Shown here piece by piece: positions 11,801-22,595 of a stretch of 64,000 bases of DNA. Origin of the DNA: Eudorina sp. 2006-703-Eu-15 (Eukaryota > Chlorophyta > Chlorophyceae > Chlamydomonadales > Volvocaceae); contig BDSI01000046.1 of assembly GCA_003117195.1 (NCBI GenBank), forward strand, positions 571,001 through 635,000, read 5' to 3'. Made by a program: the position numbers and the translations under genes. The notes below the pieces were generated by a model. The model saw only the letters and a list, made by a program, of their open reading frames with translations. It had not been told where the DNA came from and did not search any database. Position 1 is the first letter of the stretch. Every line of letters begins with the position of its first letter.

Positions 11801-14130
11801 CGTTGGCCGCGGAGGGCGGCTCGGGGTCTGCGGACGGCGCGACGCCGGCTGTCGAGGAGCCGCTGTCCTCCTACGAGCGGGCCTGTCGGCTCTCCGAGTT
11901 CGGGCAGCCCGCGGCGGTGCTGCTCGCCAAGCCGCAGGAGCCGGCCGGCAAGCCAGAGCAGCCGTCCACCACCACCACCGGGAGCGCTCAGCCGGCAGGG
12001 CCGTCTGCTTGGCTGCCGTTGCCGCCTTCACCAGTCGAAACGGTTCCGGAGCCAACGTTGCCGCAGACAGCACATCGGGCACCCGAGGACCCGGAATCGT
12101 CCGCTGTGGATGCGGAAATCGCCGTGCCAGAGGAGCAGGCACCGCAGCTTGTGCAGCCGGAAGCCGCAGAGCCGGATGTGCCCTCCGCGCTGCCAGGGGT
12201 GGGTGCTGCGGAGGCCGTCCACTTTGAGATGTTGGGCGCGCAGGCTGAGACGACTGCTGATGCTGATACTGCTGATGCCGAGCCGCACCTGGAGGGGCTG
12301 GCACCACCTGACCTGGCATCGTCGGAGGCGCCGGCCGCACAGCCGAATCCAGCAGCGGTTTCAAACCACGATCTTCCGCGGCTGGGCACAGTGGAGGCGG
12401 TCGATTTCTTCGAGGAGCTGGGCGAGCAGGCCAAGACGCCCACAGTGGATGGCATGGCTGCACCGACGGAACTGGCCCGGCTGGGCACGGTCGAAGCCGC
12501 GAACTTCTTTGAGGAACTTGGCGAGCAGGCCAGGACGCCGCCTGCGGCCGCCCAGCCGCGAGCTGCGGACCTTGCCGCCCCCGAGTCGGATTCGGTGGCA
12601 TCCGGTGCGCCTGCTGATCTGTCACGGCTGGGCACCGCAGAGGCCGTCAGCTTCTTTGAGGAGTTGGGCGAACAGGCTAAGACACCCGTTGCGCGGGCTG
12701 CTGCGCCTCCTGCGGTGGCCGCAGATGTGGACGCGGAGTTCGCAATGTCGCCGGGGGCTAAGGCTGAGGATGGCTTGGTGGACGAGGATGCTGCAGCTCC
12801 CGCCGCCACGGCCGCGGCCGCCGCCATCGACAGCGTGGTGGCGGCGTTGGAGCAGCTGCGCAGCAGTGCGGCGGCGGGCGACAGCGGCGCGGTGGCGGAC
12901 CCGGCCGCCGGGACTGCGCTGCTGCTGCAGATCCAGTCCTCCCTGGCGCAGGCCACGGAGGCACTGGCGGGAATGGGCGTCGATGTCAGCGCGTTGGCGG
13001 CCCTAGCGGGCGCTCACAAAGCCAGCGCGCCAATTGTATCCGCGACGGAGTGGACGCCTGCTGGCGGGCACAAGCGGCCGCGTGTGGAAGCCAGCCCGGG
13101 GACCCCCACCCGTGTGGCCGCCGCGGCCCCCACTTCGGAGAGCGCCGTGGCGACGCCCCTGCTCCCTCCTGGCCCTCTGCTCACGCGGCCCGCGGGGGAG
13201 GAAACTGCTGCCGCAGATGCCGCGGCTGCAGCACCCGGAGATCGCTTCCAGCAGCTGGGCAGGCGCCTATCAGACGCGGTTGACGGGGCCGCGGCGGATG
13301 TCCCACAGCAGCAGCCTGTTGTCGTTGCAATCACTGTGGTGTCCGCTCCGGAGGTGGACGTGGCTGCAGTTGAGGAACGGGTACGCGGCGAGGAGCGGTC
13401 GGCGTGGGAGGCCCGTATGGCTGCGGTTGTGGATTCGGAGCGTGAGGCGGCGGCGCTGGTGATTGCGGCGGTTGAGCGGGAGCGGGACGGGCTGCAGCAG
13501 CGCGTGGGGAACCTCGAGCAGGCGCTGGCCAGGGCGGCGGCAGAGCGGGAGGAGTTCCTGCAGCGGCTGGAGGCCATGCGGGTGGAGGCACAGGGCGCGG
13601 CCGCAGCCGGGGCGGGGGCGGAGGCGGAGCGGAGCGCGCTGTCGTCCCAGCTGTCTCAGGTGGTGGCGGAGCGGGACTCGCTGGCGGTGCAGCTGGCGTC
13701 AGAGCGCGAGGAGAAGGCTTTGCTGGCGGAGGCGCTGACGTGTGCACGTGCGGACAACGAGGAGCTGCGGCAGCGCTACACGGCGCGCTTCAACGAGCTG
13801 ACGGCCGAGCTGGAGGCCACTCGCGCCTCTCTGTCGGAGCTGCAGGGCGAGCACGACGAGCTGCTGCTGTGCCTGGGCCAGGAGAGCACCAAGGTGGCGG
13901 CGCTCACAGACGCGCTGCAGGAGGCGGGCGGCGACCCGACGCCGCTCATCGAGCAGATCGAGGCCGAGTACGAGAACATGGGGCTGGGAGGTGGAACGGG
14001 TGGGGAAGAAGAGGACGGCGAGGACAGTCCGACAGAGGTGGAGGTGGCGCCGCTGGAAGAGCAACAGAATGTAGACGTAGATGCGGTGGTGGCAGCTGAA
14101 GGCTGGGAGGGTGCGGACCTAGAGCTTTAA
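8881..14130 (+). CDS. Sec16 C-terminal-motif coiled-coil protein, paralogue A
   Basis: Likely scaffold or tether of ER exit sites (inference). Four exons in phase: 8881-8946, 9037-9108, 9187-9305 and 9546-14130, giving 1613 residues. Residues 13-70 read SPFKLFSRIS, then WKKGDKKSKQ, GEENNMYYHPELKRWVERG and a Pro run. This matches the conserved C-terminal end of Sec16 (W..KK..LGEENK.YYD..LKRWVE.G), here placed at the N-terminus. There is no ACE1/Sec16 central domain. Next come Gly/Ala-rich sequence, a Tyr/Gln-rich segment near 10645-10790, a conserved globular-looking block (11485-11680), and 20-residue repeats (12196-12700). A coiled coil follows (13345-13975), closing with EHDELLLCLGQESTKVAALT, which resembles the p115/Uso1 tail. 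The family of the middle is unknown. The last exon holds 95% of the protein. Confidence 0.75.
12196..12700 (+). repeat. 20-residue protein repeats in paralogue A
   Basis: Three close copies of RLGTVEAVDFFEELGEQAKT-type sequence are encoded near 12376-12440, 12478-12540 and 12625-12690. A more diverged copy (AAEAVHFEMLGAQAET) lies near 12205-12255. Paralogue B retains only one recognisable version (MSAVEAADFFEHLGDEAQAP, around 17480-17550). Function unknown; each copy looks like a short amphipathic helix. Confidence 0.8.
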
Positions 14131-14290
14131 GGGTTTGTGAGTGGCTGACGATGTAGGTCAGTGTCAGGGCGCCGATGAAGCCGTAGATCCAAGTGGAATA
14201 TGGTATATCTGCATCTCCCCGACAGCAAGGCTGTGATTTCGGACATGGAACGCTCGGACTCGTGCATCTACGGCGCCTTGCGCAACGTGG

Positions 14291-14501
14291 CACACTTTGT
14301 ATCACTCTGCTGCAGGGCGCATATGATGCTGCGTGCGCTGACGGATGAGTTGCCGTGTGATCTTGTGCGTGCCGTATACGGAATACGTCATGGAGGTGTG
14401 GACGAGGCCGTACAGGGGGCATTTGCGAAGTGACCGCAAGACATATTTCATTCGCCCCAGAACCCTTTTTAAGTTGTTCTGTCGTGGGACAGCAGTCGTA
14501 C
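14291..14501 (+). repeat. diverged direct repeat, copy 1
   Basis: About 210 bp that aligns with 15270-15490 in the same orientation. Shared landmarks include TCTGCTGCA, CGTGCGCTGACG.ATGAGTTGCC and AAGTTGTTC.GTCGT.GGACAGCA, with substitutions and small gaps between. Noncoding, in the spacer between the paralogues. Confidence 0.75.
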
Positions 14502-15112
14502 AAAGTCGGGTGCAAGCATGGCACTTGCTTCGTGCAATAATATGCGCTTGTGATTGTTCGATACACACTACGTAACCTGGGGAAGCGTCAAAATCAGGAA
14601 TTGAATTCCTGGGGGTTGTTGGTTCTGCAAGTCTGTGCGCACCCACGACAACGAGCAGCAATCGGTGAGGTCTAAGCTGCAACTCGTGGATGGTTATGTA
14701 GTGTCCGGTTCCCAGCCGATCGCACCTGTGATCAAAGTGATCAACATACCGACCAGGTATTGGGTTTGAGACTACCCCATCAATGGTCGCCCAGACAATT
14801 GTAGAAGGGTACGTGTGACGCTGTATGGCCAGCATCTCGGCAGGAATGTGGTGTACGGGCGTGGCAAATAAAACATCGTTCATGCGCTCATTATGCAAGG
14901 GGCAAAGCAGAGTCATCCAGCAGTTACGGCACATCCAGCACACAGAAAGGTAACACCGGTCGTTGTATGCGCGGCATCATCGAGTAACGCATCGATGTGT
15001 TTCTCCGAACTAGTCCGAACCACAAGCTGCAGACAGTGCTGCTTGCCGGTCCTGTCACGTACCGCTACTTGAAAATGCGTTCAAAATGGTACGTCCTAGC
15101 TTTCGAACAGCC

Positions 15113-15117
15113 TGTAA
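15113..15117 (+). terminator. TGTAA poly(A)-type signal, candidate for paralogue A
   Basis: The first TGTAA found on the plus strand after the stop of paralogue A, about 980 bp downstream. That implies a long 3' UTR containing repeat copy 1. Confidence 0.35.
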
Positions 15118-15269
15118 GAACCACCTCGCCACCCAAGCCAACCTGTCTGCCTGGTCAGCTGCCGTTGGCGCATCCCTCAGGGAGGGCTCCCCACAAGGCT
15201 GGGCGGTCCATTTCGAGGTGCCACCCGAACAAGCATGCCATATGGCCGGGCGGGCTGCTTTGTTTCGTG

Positions 15270-15490
15270 CACATTTCACATCAGTCTGCTGCAAGGTGTT
15301 GCTGCAACCTGCAAGCTGCGTACGATGCTCCGTGCGCTGACGAATGAGTTGCCACGTGACCGTGTGCCGTGCCGTATGCGGGATACGGAGGAGTGGACGA
15401 TGCCGTACAGTGGTAATTTGCCATGTGACGGCAAGGTGTGCTTCATTCGGCCCTGCGTCAAGTTGTTCCGTCGTAGGACAGCACTCGTAC
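15270..15490 (+). repeat. diverged direct repeat, copy 2
   Basis: Partner of 14291-14501, about 980 bp downstream and in the same orientation. Because the flanking genes are inverted but these copies are direct, this duplication is separate from the gene duplication. Confidence 0.75.
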
Positions 15491-15555
15491 TCAAGGCGGT
15501 ACCTACTACGTTCAAGAATGTGTTCATGTGGCACACTACGACCCAAACTTGTCCT

Positions 15556-15560
15556 TTACA
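15556..15560 (-). terminator. TGTAA poly(A)-type signal, candidate for paralogue B
   Basis: TTACA on the plus strand, TGTAA on the minus strand, about 430 bp after the stop of paralogue B. With this site and 15113 the two convergent transcripts would not overlap. Confidence 0.35.
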
Positions 15561-15991
15561 ACGGCATGCCCCACATGCTGCAGCTGCGTGTGTGGCCATT
15601 GCGCATAGCCCAGCGTACATGCTGCAGACTGCAATCAGCAAGCGAGCGATTGGGCTCGAAGCTGTATATGAGCCAGGATCGTCATCAATGCCTTATGCCC
15701 ATCCTCTCTCAACATTGTGGTCATTCAATCATTGTGGTCCATCACAGAGTGAATCACGAATCAGCCTTCGTACAGGCCTTGAGCAATGCGTAACCTCCTC
15801 CAATGCGTCAGGTGGTAAGACGTAAACTCCAAGCCACTATGGTACTAAATGTTATGCACCCGCCAGGCTCTGGGTTCAAAGCCAAAAGCTACCTAACTAC
15901 AATCTAGAGACTGAACATAACACTCATGACCGCAACTGCAGACACAGGCAAAATGTGCATGCCAAGCCTCCCCCACAATATCATTTCGCAG

Positions 15992-18900
15992 CTACAGCAT
16001 TAGATCCTCACCCTCCCATCCTTCACCACCCGCTTCAATGGGCTGCTCTTCTGTTAGCTCGCCTACCTCCGCTGCCTGACCATCTGGCACTTCCCCCCCA
16101 TCTCGCTCACACCCACCCGTTCCACCTCCCAGCCCCATGTTCTCGTACTCGGCCTCGATCTGCTCGATGAGCGGCGTCGGGTCGCCGCCCGCCTCCTGCA
16201 GCGCGTCTGTGAGCGCCGCCACCTTGGTGCTCTCCTGGCCCAGGCACAGCAGCAGCTCGTCGTGCTCGCCCTGCAGCTCCGACAGAGAGGCGCGAGTGGC
16301 CTCCAGCTCGGCCGTCAGCTCGTTGAAGCGCGCCGTGTAGCGCTGCCGCAGCTCCTCGTTGTCCGCACGTGCACACGTCAGCGCCTCCGCCAGCAAAGCC
16401 TTCTCCTCGCGCTCTGACGCCAGCTGCACCGCCAGCGAGTCCCGCTCCGCCACCACCTGAGACAGCTGGGACGACAGCGCGCTCCGCTCCGCCTCCGCCC
16501 CCGCCCCGGCTGCGGCCGCGCCCTGTGCCTCCACCCGCATGGCCTCCAGCCGCTGCAGGAACTCCTCCCGCTCTGCCGCCGCCCTGGCCAGCGCCTGCTC
16601 GAGGTTCCCCACGCGCTGCTGCAGCCCGTCCCGCTCCCGCTCAACCGCCGCAATCACCAGCGCCGCCGCCTCACGCTCCGAATCCACAACCGCAGCCATA
16701 CGGGCCTCCCACGCCGACCGCTCCTCGCCGCGTACCTGTTCCTCAACAGCAGCCACGTCCACCTCCGGAGCGGACGCCACGGTAAGCGACATCACGATTT
16801 GCTCCTGCATCTGCGGCTGCGCGCAGGCTGCACCCCTGCCTGACCCGGCCCCGTCAACCGCGTCTGATAGGCGCCTGCCCAGCTGATGGAAGCGATCTCC
16901 GGGTGCAACAGCCGCGGCATCTGCGGCAGCAGTTTCCTCCCCCGCGGGCCGCATGAGTAGAGGGCCAGGAGGGAGCAGGGGCGTCGCCACGGCGCTCTCC
17001 GAAGCGGGCGCCGCGGCGGCCACCCGGGTGGGGGTCCCCGGGCTGGCTTCCACACGCGGCCGCTTGTGCCCGCCAGCAGGCGTCCGTGCCGCCGGAGAAG
17101 CAGCAGGTGCACCCGCTAACGTCGCGAGCGCGCTGACATCGACACCCATTCCTGCCAGGGCCTCCGTGGCCTGCGCCAGGGAGGACTGGATCTGCAGCAG
17201 CAGCGCGGTCCCGGCGGCCGGGTCCGCCACCGCGCCGCTGTCGCCCGCCGCCGCACTGCTGCGCAGCTGCTCCAACGCCTGCACCACGCTGTCGATGGCG
17301 GCGGCCGCGGCCGTGGCGGCGGGAGCTGCAGGCCCTGTTCCAGAGACATTCGTTTCGCCGGGAACTGCCGCCGCTCCTTCTGGAGACTCCGAATCTGTCG
17401 CGGCGCAACCTAGCCCATCGGTCTCCCCGTCAGCTGCGACAGCTTCAATGACTTCCCCAACCGGCTGTGCCAAAGCATCCGCCGGCGCCTGCGCTTCGTC
17501 CCCGAGGTGCTCGAAGAAATCGGCCGCCTCAACAGCGCTCATCTGCCGGAACTCGCGTCCCGCTGCCAGACCCTCCTCCGCCGCCACTGAAGCCGCCCCT
17601 GGTAGTATCGCGCTCTGCGGCTCTCCTCCTGCTTCCGCCGCCTCCCGCTCCTGCTCCAGCGCCTGCTCCAGCGTGAGCCCGCCCCGCGGCCGCACAGTCC
17701 CCGCCGGGGACCCCACGGGGCTCGACTTCTGCAGCATCTGCATCTGCAGGAGCTGCTGTGCCAGGGGCACGTGCTCGGTCCCGGAGAAGGGGTCCTCGGA
17801 ACGGTTGGAGCTCGGCGTCAGCTGGCCCTGAGGGCTGTCCACCGCCGGCAGCAGACCCAGGTCGAGTGGGTGTGCCGCGGGGCGAGCAACCTCGGCCACA
17901 GCGACCGCGATGGGGCTGAGGCCCTCCGGCGGAGGAGGCACGGAAAGCCCCTCAGTGAAGGGTTCTGCGCCGGGCTTGTCGGCAGGACCCCCGGCTGCCA
18001 CCACGTACACCTCGCCGTTGGGCGTACTGGATTCGGCGCCAGGGCTCTGCGCTTGCTGCACCTCATCAACCGGCGCAACGACCTGCTGCAGCGGTTCTGG
18101 CAGCGGCGATGGCCGTGCAGGTTCTGCCGGGGGAGCGTCCCCGGTGGTGGCCGGCTGCTCTGGCTTGCCGGCCGGCTCCTGCGGCTTGGCGAGCAGCACA
18201 GCCGCGGGCTGCCCGAACTCGGAGAGCCGACAGGCCCGCTCGTAGGAGGACAGCGGCTCCTCGACAGCCGGCGTCGCGCCGTCCGCAGACCCCGAGCCGC
18301 CCTCCGCGGCCAACGCCACATCCCCGCCATCGGATGGGGCAACCGGCACCCGCGGCTGCTCCTGCTCGCTGGGCTGCGCCGAAGCGACACTTTCGGGCGC
18401 CACCGCTGCCTGCTGTTGTTGTTGCTGCTTCGGCTGTTCCAGGGCTTGCAGCAGCAGCTGCGGCGCGTACGGCTGCCCCGGGTTGGCCAGCTGCCAGTTG
18501 GCGCACAGGGCCAGGAACTTGCGGCCGGTCCGCAGGTGCTCGGGCAGCTCCCAGGGCAGCGGCCCGTCCAGCTTGGCGGGGTCCCCCGGGTGCATGATGC
18601 GCTCGAAGTCGTCCTCCGTCAACCCACCTTCGAGGCCCGCAAAGCCGCCAGCCGCGACGGCGGCGGCCGCAGCAGTGCTGGCGGCGGCAGTAGCAGCGGC
18701 GGACAGGGCGGCCGCGATGGGCGCCGTGGCGGCGACTGATGCGCCCAGCGATGCAACGGCGGCAGTGGCCGCGGAGGACAGCTGTCCGAGCCGCCCAATC
18801 AGCAGCTGGGGCGCAACGGCGGCCGAGGCGGCGGCTGAGGATGGGGCATGCGCAGCAGCGGCTGCTTCTGACAGAGCCACGGCCCGATCCGCGGCAGCCA

Positions 18901-21367
18901 GCCCGCTCGCCACGGCCGCTTGCTGCCCAACGGCCGCCGCAATAGCAGTCACAGCTGCGGTCACCGCCGATTGCTGGTGATGAGCCGTTGCCGCGGCGGC
19001 GGCGACCGTCAGCTCCAATGGCAGCGGGGCAACGCTGACGAGCAGGGAGTCAACTACGGGCACCTCTGGCGCTAGCACCTCTCGGACTGCGAAACCCTCA
19101 ACCTCTGCTGCCCTCTCCTCCGCAACCTGACCAGCAGCGGCGTCCATCGGGGTCAGTTGGACCAAGTCAACTTGTTCCACGTGCGCGCCCTGCGTGAACA
19201 CTATCGTAGGGGCCGCATCCCCAACCTCCATCGCAGCCGCCTGCCGTTCACCGTCTACACTGATGCCGTTGCTGAGCTGCTGCTCCTGCTCTACTGCCGT
19301 TGACGCCCTCGCGTCCGCTCCGCGCTCGGCGTCCGTCGCGGCTACGGCGCCGTCCCCGAGCTGTCCCTCCGGCGCCTGCGCCTCGTACTGCTGCGCGTAC
19401 ATGGCCGCGTAGTAATGCGCGTACGACACCGCGTCCGCCTCGTTATAGCCCTGCTCCTGGGCGTACTGATACAGGTAGGCGTACTGCTGGTAGTAGTACT
19501 GCGAGTGGAGTGTCTGCCCGCCGGCGGAGCCGCCGCTGTCAGCAGCGCTGTCAGTCCCGGCCGCGTCCCCGCTGCCAGCAGCGACCGGTTCCAGAGCGCC
19601 GTTACCCACAGGCTCTCCCGGCTCCCCGCCCTCAATCACCATTGCATCCCCCACCACCAGCGCCGGGAACTGGGTCGCAATCAGGCCTGCTTGCCCATCG
19701 TCCCCACCCGGCCCGGTGCCCAACGCCCCAGCCAGCTCGTCGTCCCCATCCGGCCGAGACCCCTCCTTCAGCCCCGGCTGGTGAACCCCGTGGTGCTGCA
19801 CCCGTCCGGCGGGGGCAACGCCCATGCCCTCGTGCAGCGAGATGGCTGCGCCGCCGTCCGACGCGTTGGGCCCCCCGCCGCCGCCCAGCCGCCGGTACTC
19901 CCGCGCGAAGAGCAGCTGCTGTTGCTGTCCCAGCAGCTGGTGCTGCTCCTCGCCTGCCATGTCACCAGCGACCGCGACCGGGGCCGCTGTCGCCACCAGG
20001 GACACGGGGCTGTCCATCTGCCGGTCGCGCGGGCTCGGGAACGATAGCGAGTCCCCGGGCGGGGCCTCCTCCGGTGTGGACAGCTCGCTGACACTCTGTG
20101 CATTGGAGGAGTGGACACGCCCAGTCGCCAAGCAGTTCCGCAGGGACAGCTCCGCCGCACTGCTGAGCGTCCGAGAGGCCGTACTGGCTAGCGCCGAGGG
20201 CCCCCTGTCGGTGGTGTTGCTGTCGGCGGTGCCCAGCGAGTCCCCGGCAAACGAGGTGCTGACAAGGTGCTGGTCCATGTCTGCGCTGCAGGTCCGGCCG
20301 TTGAGTCCGTCAGAGACCGGCGCCTGCCGGCGGCCGTCGGAGGGCGAAGCGTTGGGATCTGGGATGCTGCGATCCGTCACCGGTGGCTCCGTGCCGGAGC
20401 AAGTGATGTCAGTGTCCACGGGTGCAGCCGTGCTGCCGGCTGTGCTGTTCTGCAGGCCTTGCTGCGCCGGCTCTGCGTGAGGGTCGCTGCCCTTATCAAC
20501 GCAGTCCTCAGGCCCGGGCGATGACGGCACGAAGAACGCAGGGGGTGAGGGCGGTGCTGATGACTGACGTGGAGTGGGAATGAAGAAGCCAGGGGCGGGG
20601 GATCCCGACGCTGAATAAGCGCCTGGCGGAAGCAGTGAACTGCCGGACTGAGGTGGCGACGGAGTTGTGCTGCCGATAGCGCTTTGTGGCCCCGACACGA
20701 CGTCGCCGAAGCCGGGGCACATAGCCGCGAGGTCCGTCTGGGACGTTGAACCCGCCAGAGAGGCCATGGACGACGAGACGGACAGGTTCGGTTGAAGGAC
20801 ATACCGCTGGGACAGCGATCGCCTTCAAGCAGCAGGCAACGGGGACGTTCACAGTGAATTCCATTGACATTCGGAAGGAGTCGCACACGGTATGACATGA
20901 CACTCCTGTGAAAATATGATGTCACCAGGGAACTAAGCTTATGCGATCCACGCTGCTTACTTGGACAACGGTGTGGACGTGATGCTGCCCGAGGACATGA
21001 CTGGTGGCGGAGGTGGGCCCGCCGCCTCTTTTTCAGCCTCTTCCTCTTTTCCTCTCTCAACCCAGCGCTTCAACTGCAACAAAGAGGCAAATCGTTGATT
21101 CCATGGATCAGCTGCGCGACGAAATGGAGATTCCGTTATTTCTCTTGCACACCCACGCACCGTTGGATGGAAATACATGTTGCTCTCCTCTCCAAGGTTG
21201 GCCTGTTTGGGTTTCTTCTTTCCATTCGTCCACTGTCGGGGACAGGCAGCGCTGGTCAATCATATGACAAAACCTATCAGCATAAGCTACATCCATAATT
21301 CTTCAGAACTCACCGATGCACCCCTAAATATGCCGAACGGCGAAGTGGATTTCGTTGGGGTGGGCAT
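15992..21367 (-). CDS. Sec16 C-terminal-motif coiled-coil protein, paralogue B
   Basis: Inverted paralogue of the 8881-14130 gene with the same architecture. Exons in transcription order are 21367-21314, 21232-21161, 21073-20961 and 20822-15992, giving 1689 residues. Exon 1 encodes MPTPTKSTSPFGIFRGAS, the equivalent of paralogue A's start, and both first introns begin GTGAGTTC. Exons 2-3 encode the Sec16-tail motif (LGEESNMYFHPT, then LKRWVERGKEEEAEKEA and a Pro run). The long last exon has the Tyr/Gln-rich segment (about 19360-19540), the conserved block (about 18440-18620) and the coiled-coil tail with the p115-like end (about 16120-16780). It differs from A in the N-terminal low-complexity part and the region 17350-18130. 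Role at ER exit sites is inferred from the motif only. Confidence 0.75.
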
Positions 21368-21957
21368 GGCAACGCAGTTGCCTGAACGAAAGCGCTTGCT
21401 TGCACAAACAACAGTACTACGCCATCTTTTTCAGCTCATAATGTCGCAATGGATCATAACATTTGGTTTGGTTACAAAGAGCGAAAGAGGGAGTAGGCGA
21501 GATTCGTACTCATAGAAACTGAAGCGTCGCATCAATCACTGTGCAACGCAAACTACTGAACAATTTTATTTTATTGAGCAAGTCATTTAGATGTCTGTAA
21601 GCAATGATGCGCTCTCGAATTTTGTGTCAATGCTGCAATGTCACTGACAGTTGCCCAGGATTGTACGTTTGCCCATGAGCGCAGCATGTCATCAAGCGTG
21701 AGAGGCATAAGCTGCGAACCCATCAACGGTCAATTCTGCGTATTGAAGCTAGCAAGCCACCTCTCAGCAGCCGAACAAGCAACGAAAAACACCCTTCTTC
21801 CATATAACGGTCATTCGTAGGGGTCAGCACCGCTCATTGCACCTGTGGTCGCACGTTCGTTGGCTTGCAACGCTTTCACCTCACATCCCTCCCCGCCAGC
21901 CGCCCTATTCTGTGTCATATGTGAACATGGAGTGTCTCCAGTAAGACCTTTGCTGAC

Positions 21958-22062
21958 CTTCGGTGCTGCCTGGGCCGTCCGCAGCATAATGCCGGCTTGA
22001 ATGTCCGCTCCATCCGTGATGGCGTAGATGCTCAGTGCGTCGGCCTTCCGGCGCTCGAGCCC
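21958..22062 (-). other. possible isolated exon of an unidentified gene
   Basis: On the minus strand a good acceptor (TGTTGCCGCAG) precedes an open segment encoding ERRKADALSIYAITDGADIQ and AGIMLRTAQAAPK, followed by a possible donor (AAG/GTCAGC). A second donor slightly further on (CAAAG/GTCTTAC) would join in phase to a short terminal exon ending near 21811. The peptide looks protein-like, but I recognise no family and found no convincing upstream exons. Confidence 0.25.
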
Positions 22063-22399
22063 CTGCGGCAACACCCATGACTACCGGGCACCGCCAGCGA
22101 AGGTGACTGGCTGATGAGCTGCAGGTCGTAGCTCGCTCACAGGGGTGCCTGTGTGGCACAGTCTCCCCCGAGTGGACTTCATCGTTAGTGACGGGTGCTT
22201 CCCTCGACTGAGGTGGTTCACCCTAGACGCGTCCGGGGTGAGGATTCGGAGCGCTAACGGTGCATGCTGGTCCGGTGGGGCTCCGCAACATTCCTGTTCA
22301 TTCGCTGGACCGCTGCACGGTCACCTCCTGCACGCCAGTCGTCGGTCAGCTGCTGCAGGTTTGAAGCGATCAGCGGCGCGGCGAGCTTACGCAGTCGCC

Positions 22400-22595
22400 A
22401 TGAACGTCCCGTGGGTCCTGGATCTGGAGGCGGACAGGGTGGCGGTGCTGGTGGCGGAGCTGAGGGACGCGGGTGAGGCCCTCCCTGCCATCGCGGCGCC
22501 GGTTGGCGGCAGGTGCACGACTGGCTTGCGGCGGCCGCGCGGCCCTGGAGGAAGCCGCGACCCAGGTGGAGGCGGAGGCAGCAGCAGCGTCCTGA
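22400..22595 (+). pseudogene. degenerate coding-like fragment
   Basis: One frame reads like protein (LDLEADRVAVLVAELRDAGE), and the continuation ALEEAATQVEAEAAAAS before a stop near 22595 is in a different frame. This suggests a decayed gene piece with at least one frameshift. No family was recognised, and an unspliced intron cannot be excluded. Confidence 0.2.

Larger units (their letters stand above)
14131..15991. other. spacer between the convergent paralogues
   Basis: A 1.86-kb region with the 3' UTRs of both paralogues and a pair of diverged direct repeats, listed separately. A 17-bp perfect palindrome lies at 14595-14611 (CAGGAATT-G-AATTCCTG). No exon was recognised; open frames here lack family similarity. 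Confidence 0.55.
9546..20822. repeat. large inverted gene duplication (arms A and B)
   Basis: The last exons of paralogues A (9546-14130) and B (20822-15992, minus strand) form two inverted arms of about 4.6-4.8 kb around a 1.9-kb spacer. Similarity is patchy. Near-identical DNA covers A about 11140-11985 with B about 18145-19010, A about 12790-13010 with B about 17125-17330, and A about 13340-14005 with B about 16120-16780. Several 60-base lines that I compared directly in the last tract are identical. Blocks between them are strongly diverged. Introns and exon positions correspond one to one. Confidence 0.9.

Noticed and set aside
9542..13747. Long antisense and alternate-frame open frames over paralogue A
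   Set aside because: Shadows of a GC-rich, Ala-rich exon with few stops; the forward frame has the splice phases and shared motifs.
16107..20524. Plus-strand open frames over paralogue B
   Set aside because: Same shadow effect on the opposite strand; they mirror the shadows over paralogue A.
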